A program made the translations under genes and the position numbers. The notes under the pieces are model-generated. The model had not been told where the DNA came from and did not search any database. It was given only the letters and a program-made list of their open reading frames with translations. From Bacillota bacterium (GTDB lineage Bacteria > Bacillota > Clostridia > Acetivibrionales > DTU013), in assembly GCA_023418915.1 (NCBI GenBank), contig JAEZYU010000119.1, positions 43,435 to 107,434 on the forward strand: DNA of 64,000 nucleotides, written 5' to 3'. Positions 63,088-64,000 of the stretch are shown here, piece by piece. Each line of letters starts with the position of its first letter. The stretch's first letter is position 1.

Positions 63088-63169
63088 GTACTTCCGCCCA
63101 ATAAAAACGGCGAGAGACCGACAATCAATAACATTGATTGCGGACATGTGAACTTTGAAAATTAAACAG

Positions 63170-63250
63170 TGCAAAAGCATAATTTGCAGGCGTACAAAAT
63201 TGCAAAAGCATAATTTGCAGGCGTACAAAATTGCAAACGCATAATTTGCA
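63170..63250 (+). repeat. 31-bp tandem repeat in the rRNA leader
   Basis: Two identical units beginning TGCAAAAGCATAATTTGCAG at 63170 and 63201, and a third partial unit at 63232. Confidence 0.9.
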
Positions 63251-63511
63251 AGCAAATTATTGCTTAGGTGTAAGGAACTCGTGAATTAATTAGAGTTTTT
63301 GTAATTGACGAAAGTCGATTGCAGATACTTGCGATCTTTACAGGCAATTGTCGAAAGATGATTGCAATAAAGTCAGTGATAACGTAAACAAAGAGCCAAA
63401 CATACGCAATTGCAGGAGTGTAATTGTCGTTTAGCTCTCTGATAAAAGTTTGAGTGATAACCTCGTGGGATAAATCCTATTGGTGAGTGATTAGAACCGC
63501 ATATTAGATGC

Positions 63512-63622
63512 GTGACATTCCTCATCCATGAAGGAATACCTTTTGAGGGGAGTGTCGACACACAATTCAAATGTGTGACATTCCTCATCCATAAAGGAAT
63601 ACCCCGTGCAGAGGAGTGTCAC
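63512..63622 (+). repeat. Tandem hairpin units directly upstream of 16S
   Basis: GTGACATTCCTCATCCAT...AAGGAATACC...GGAGTGTC occurs twice (63512-63557 and 63576-63622). Each can fold by pairing GACATTCCTC with GAGG(G)AGTGTC. Such stems probably guide rRNA processing by RNase III. Confidence 0.75.
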
Positions 63623-63630
63623 CACACATT

Positions 63631-64000
<370 letters not shown>

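Larger units (their letters stand above)
62569..63630 (+). other. rRNA operon upstream and leader region
   Basis: About 1060 bases without a supported protein gene. It holds two similar promoters, a ctttgaaaattaaacag-type leader box (63153-63169), a 31-bp tandem repeat and two tandem hairpin units directly before 16S. Confidence 0.7.

Overview
The window is a chromosomal segment of an anaerobic, low-to-mid GC Gram-positive bacterium of the class Clostridia. The evidence is strong AGGAGG-type ribosome-binding sites, frequent TTG/GTG starts, a complete [FeFe]-hydrogenase maturation set, a bifunctional AdhE behind a Rex-like operator, and the 5' end of a Clostridia-type 16S rRNA gene. Genus cannot be fixed from the sequence alone.

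Layout. 1-275: truncated cupin-like gene. 0.6-14.9 kb: plant-polysaccharide/arabinose island with a GH43 enzyme, araA divergent from araR across two AraR-type operators, araB, araD, a very long GH2 enzyme, a GH27 enzyme and a serine hydrolase. 14.9-15.7 kb: non-coding, repeat-rich, with a MITE-like element. 15.7-21.2 kb: TM1266-type regulator, hydE, hydG, hydF and an Nbp35/Mrp ATPase. 21.5-28.4 kb: DUF6485 protein, QueG, TetR regulator, TruA, SodA, small zinc-ribbon, DUF1801 and Imm-5-like proteins, and a MerR/TipAS regulator. 28.4-31.8 kb: exported polymer O-acetylation cluster (DUF4358 lipoprotein, MBOAT, DHHW protein). 32.1-34.9 kb: XRE-AbrB regulator with an ABC-2 exporter, then a cell-wall amidase. 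35.2-42.1 kb: a sigma/anti-sigma-like trio and a BlaI/BlaR1-like pair with a large membrane protein. 42.2-46.1 kb: a DUF990-type ABC exporter and a guaA whose glutaminase domain is degenerate. 46.5-62.6 kb: MFS pump, LysM protein, PilZ protein, phosphotransferase, adhE, DUF2461 protein, lipoprotein, acyl-CoA synthetase, a candidate small RNA, hflX, cysK and a DUF1846 protein. 62.6-64 kb: tandem rRNA promoters, a repetitive leader and the 16S start.

How the genes work together. The arabinose block reads as side-chain release from arabinoxylan or arabinogalactan (GH43, GH2, GH27; none has an obvious signal peptide) feeding isomerase, kinase and epimerase into the pentose phosphate pathway under AraR. 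HydE/G/F build the H-cluster for a hydrogenase encoded elsewhere. AdhE and that hydrogenase would be alternative outlets for excess reductant.

The most unusual trait is repeat dynamics. At least nine genes carry short tandem duplications of their own 3' end at or just past the stop codon, and in HydE, GH43, SodA and the amidase repeat DNA has become protein-coding sequence. Several dispersed palindromic families lie between genes. Other points for follow-up are the GuaA lacking its amidotransferase active site, a nested-helix RNA leader before hydG, an orphan promoter-hairpin-terminator unit before hflX, and a 174-nt expansion of the 16S V1 helix.
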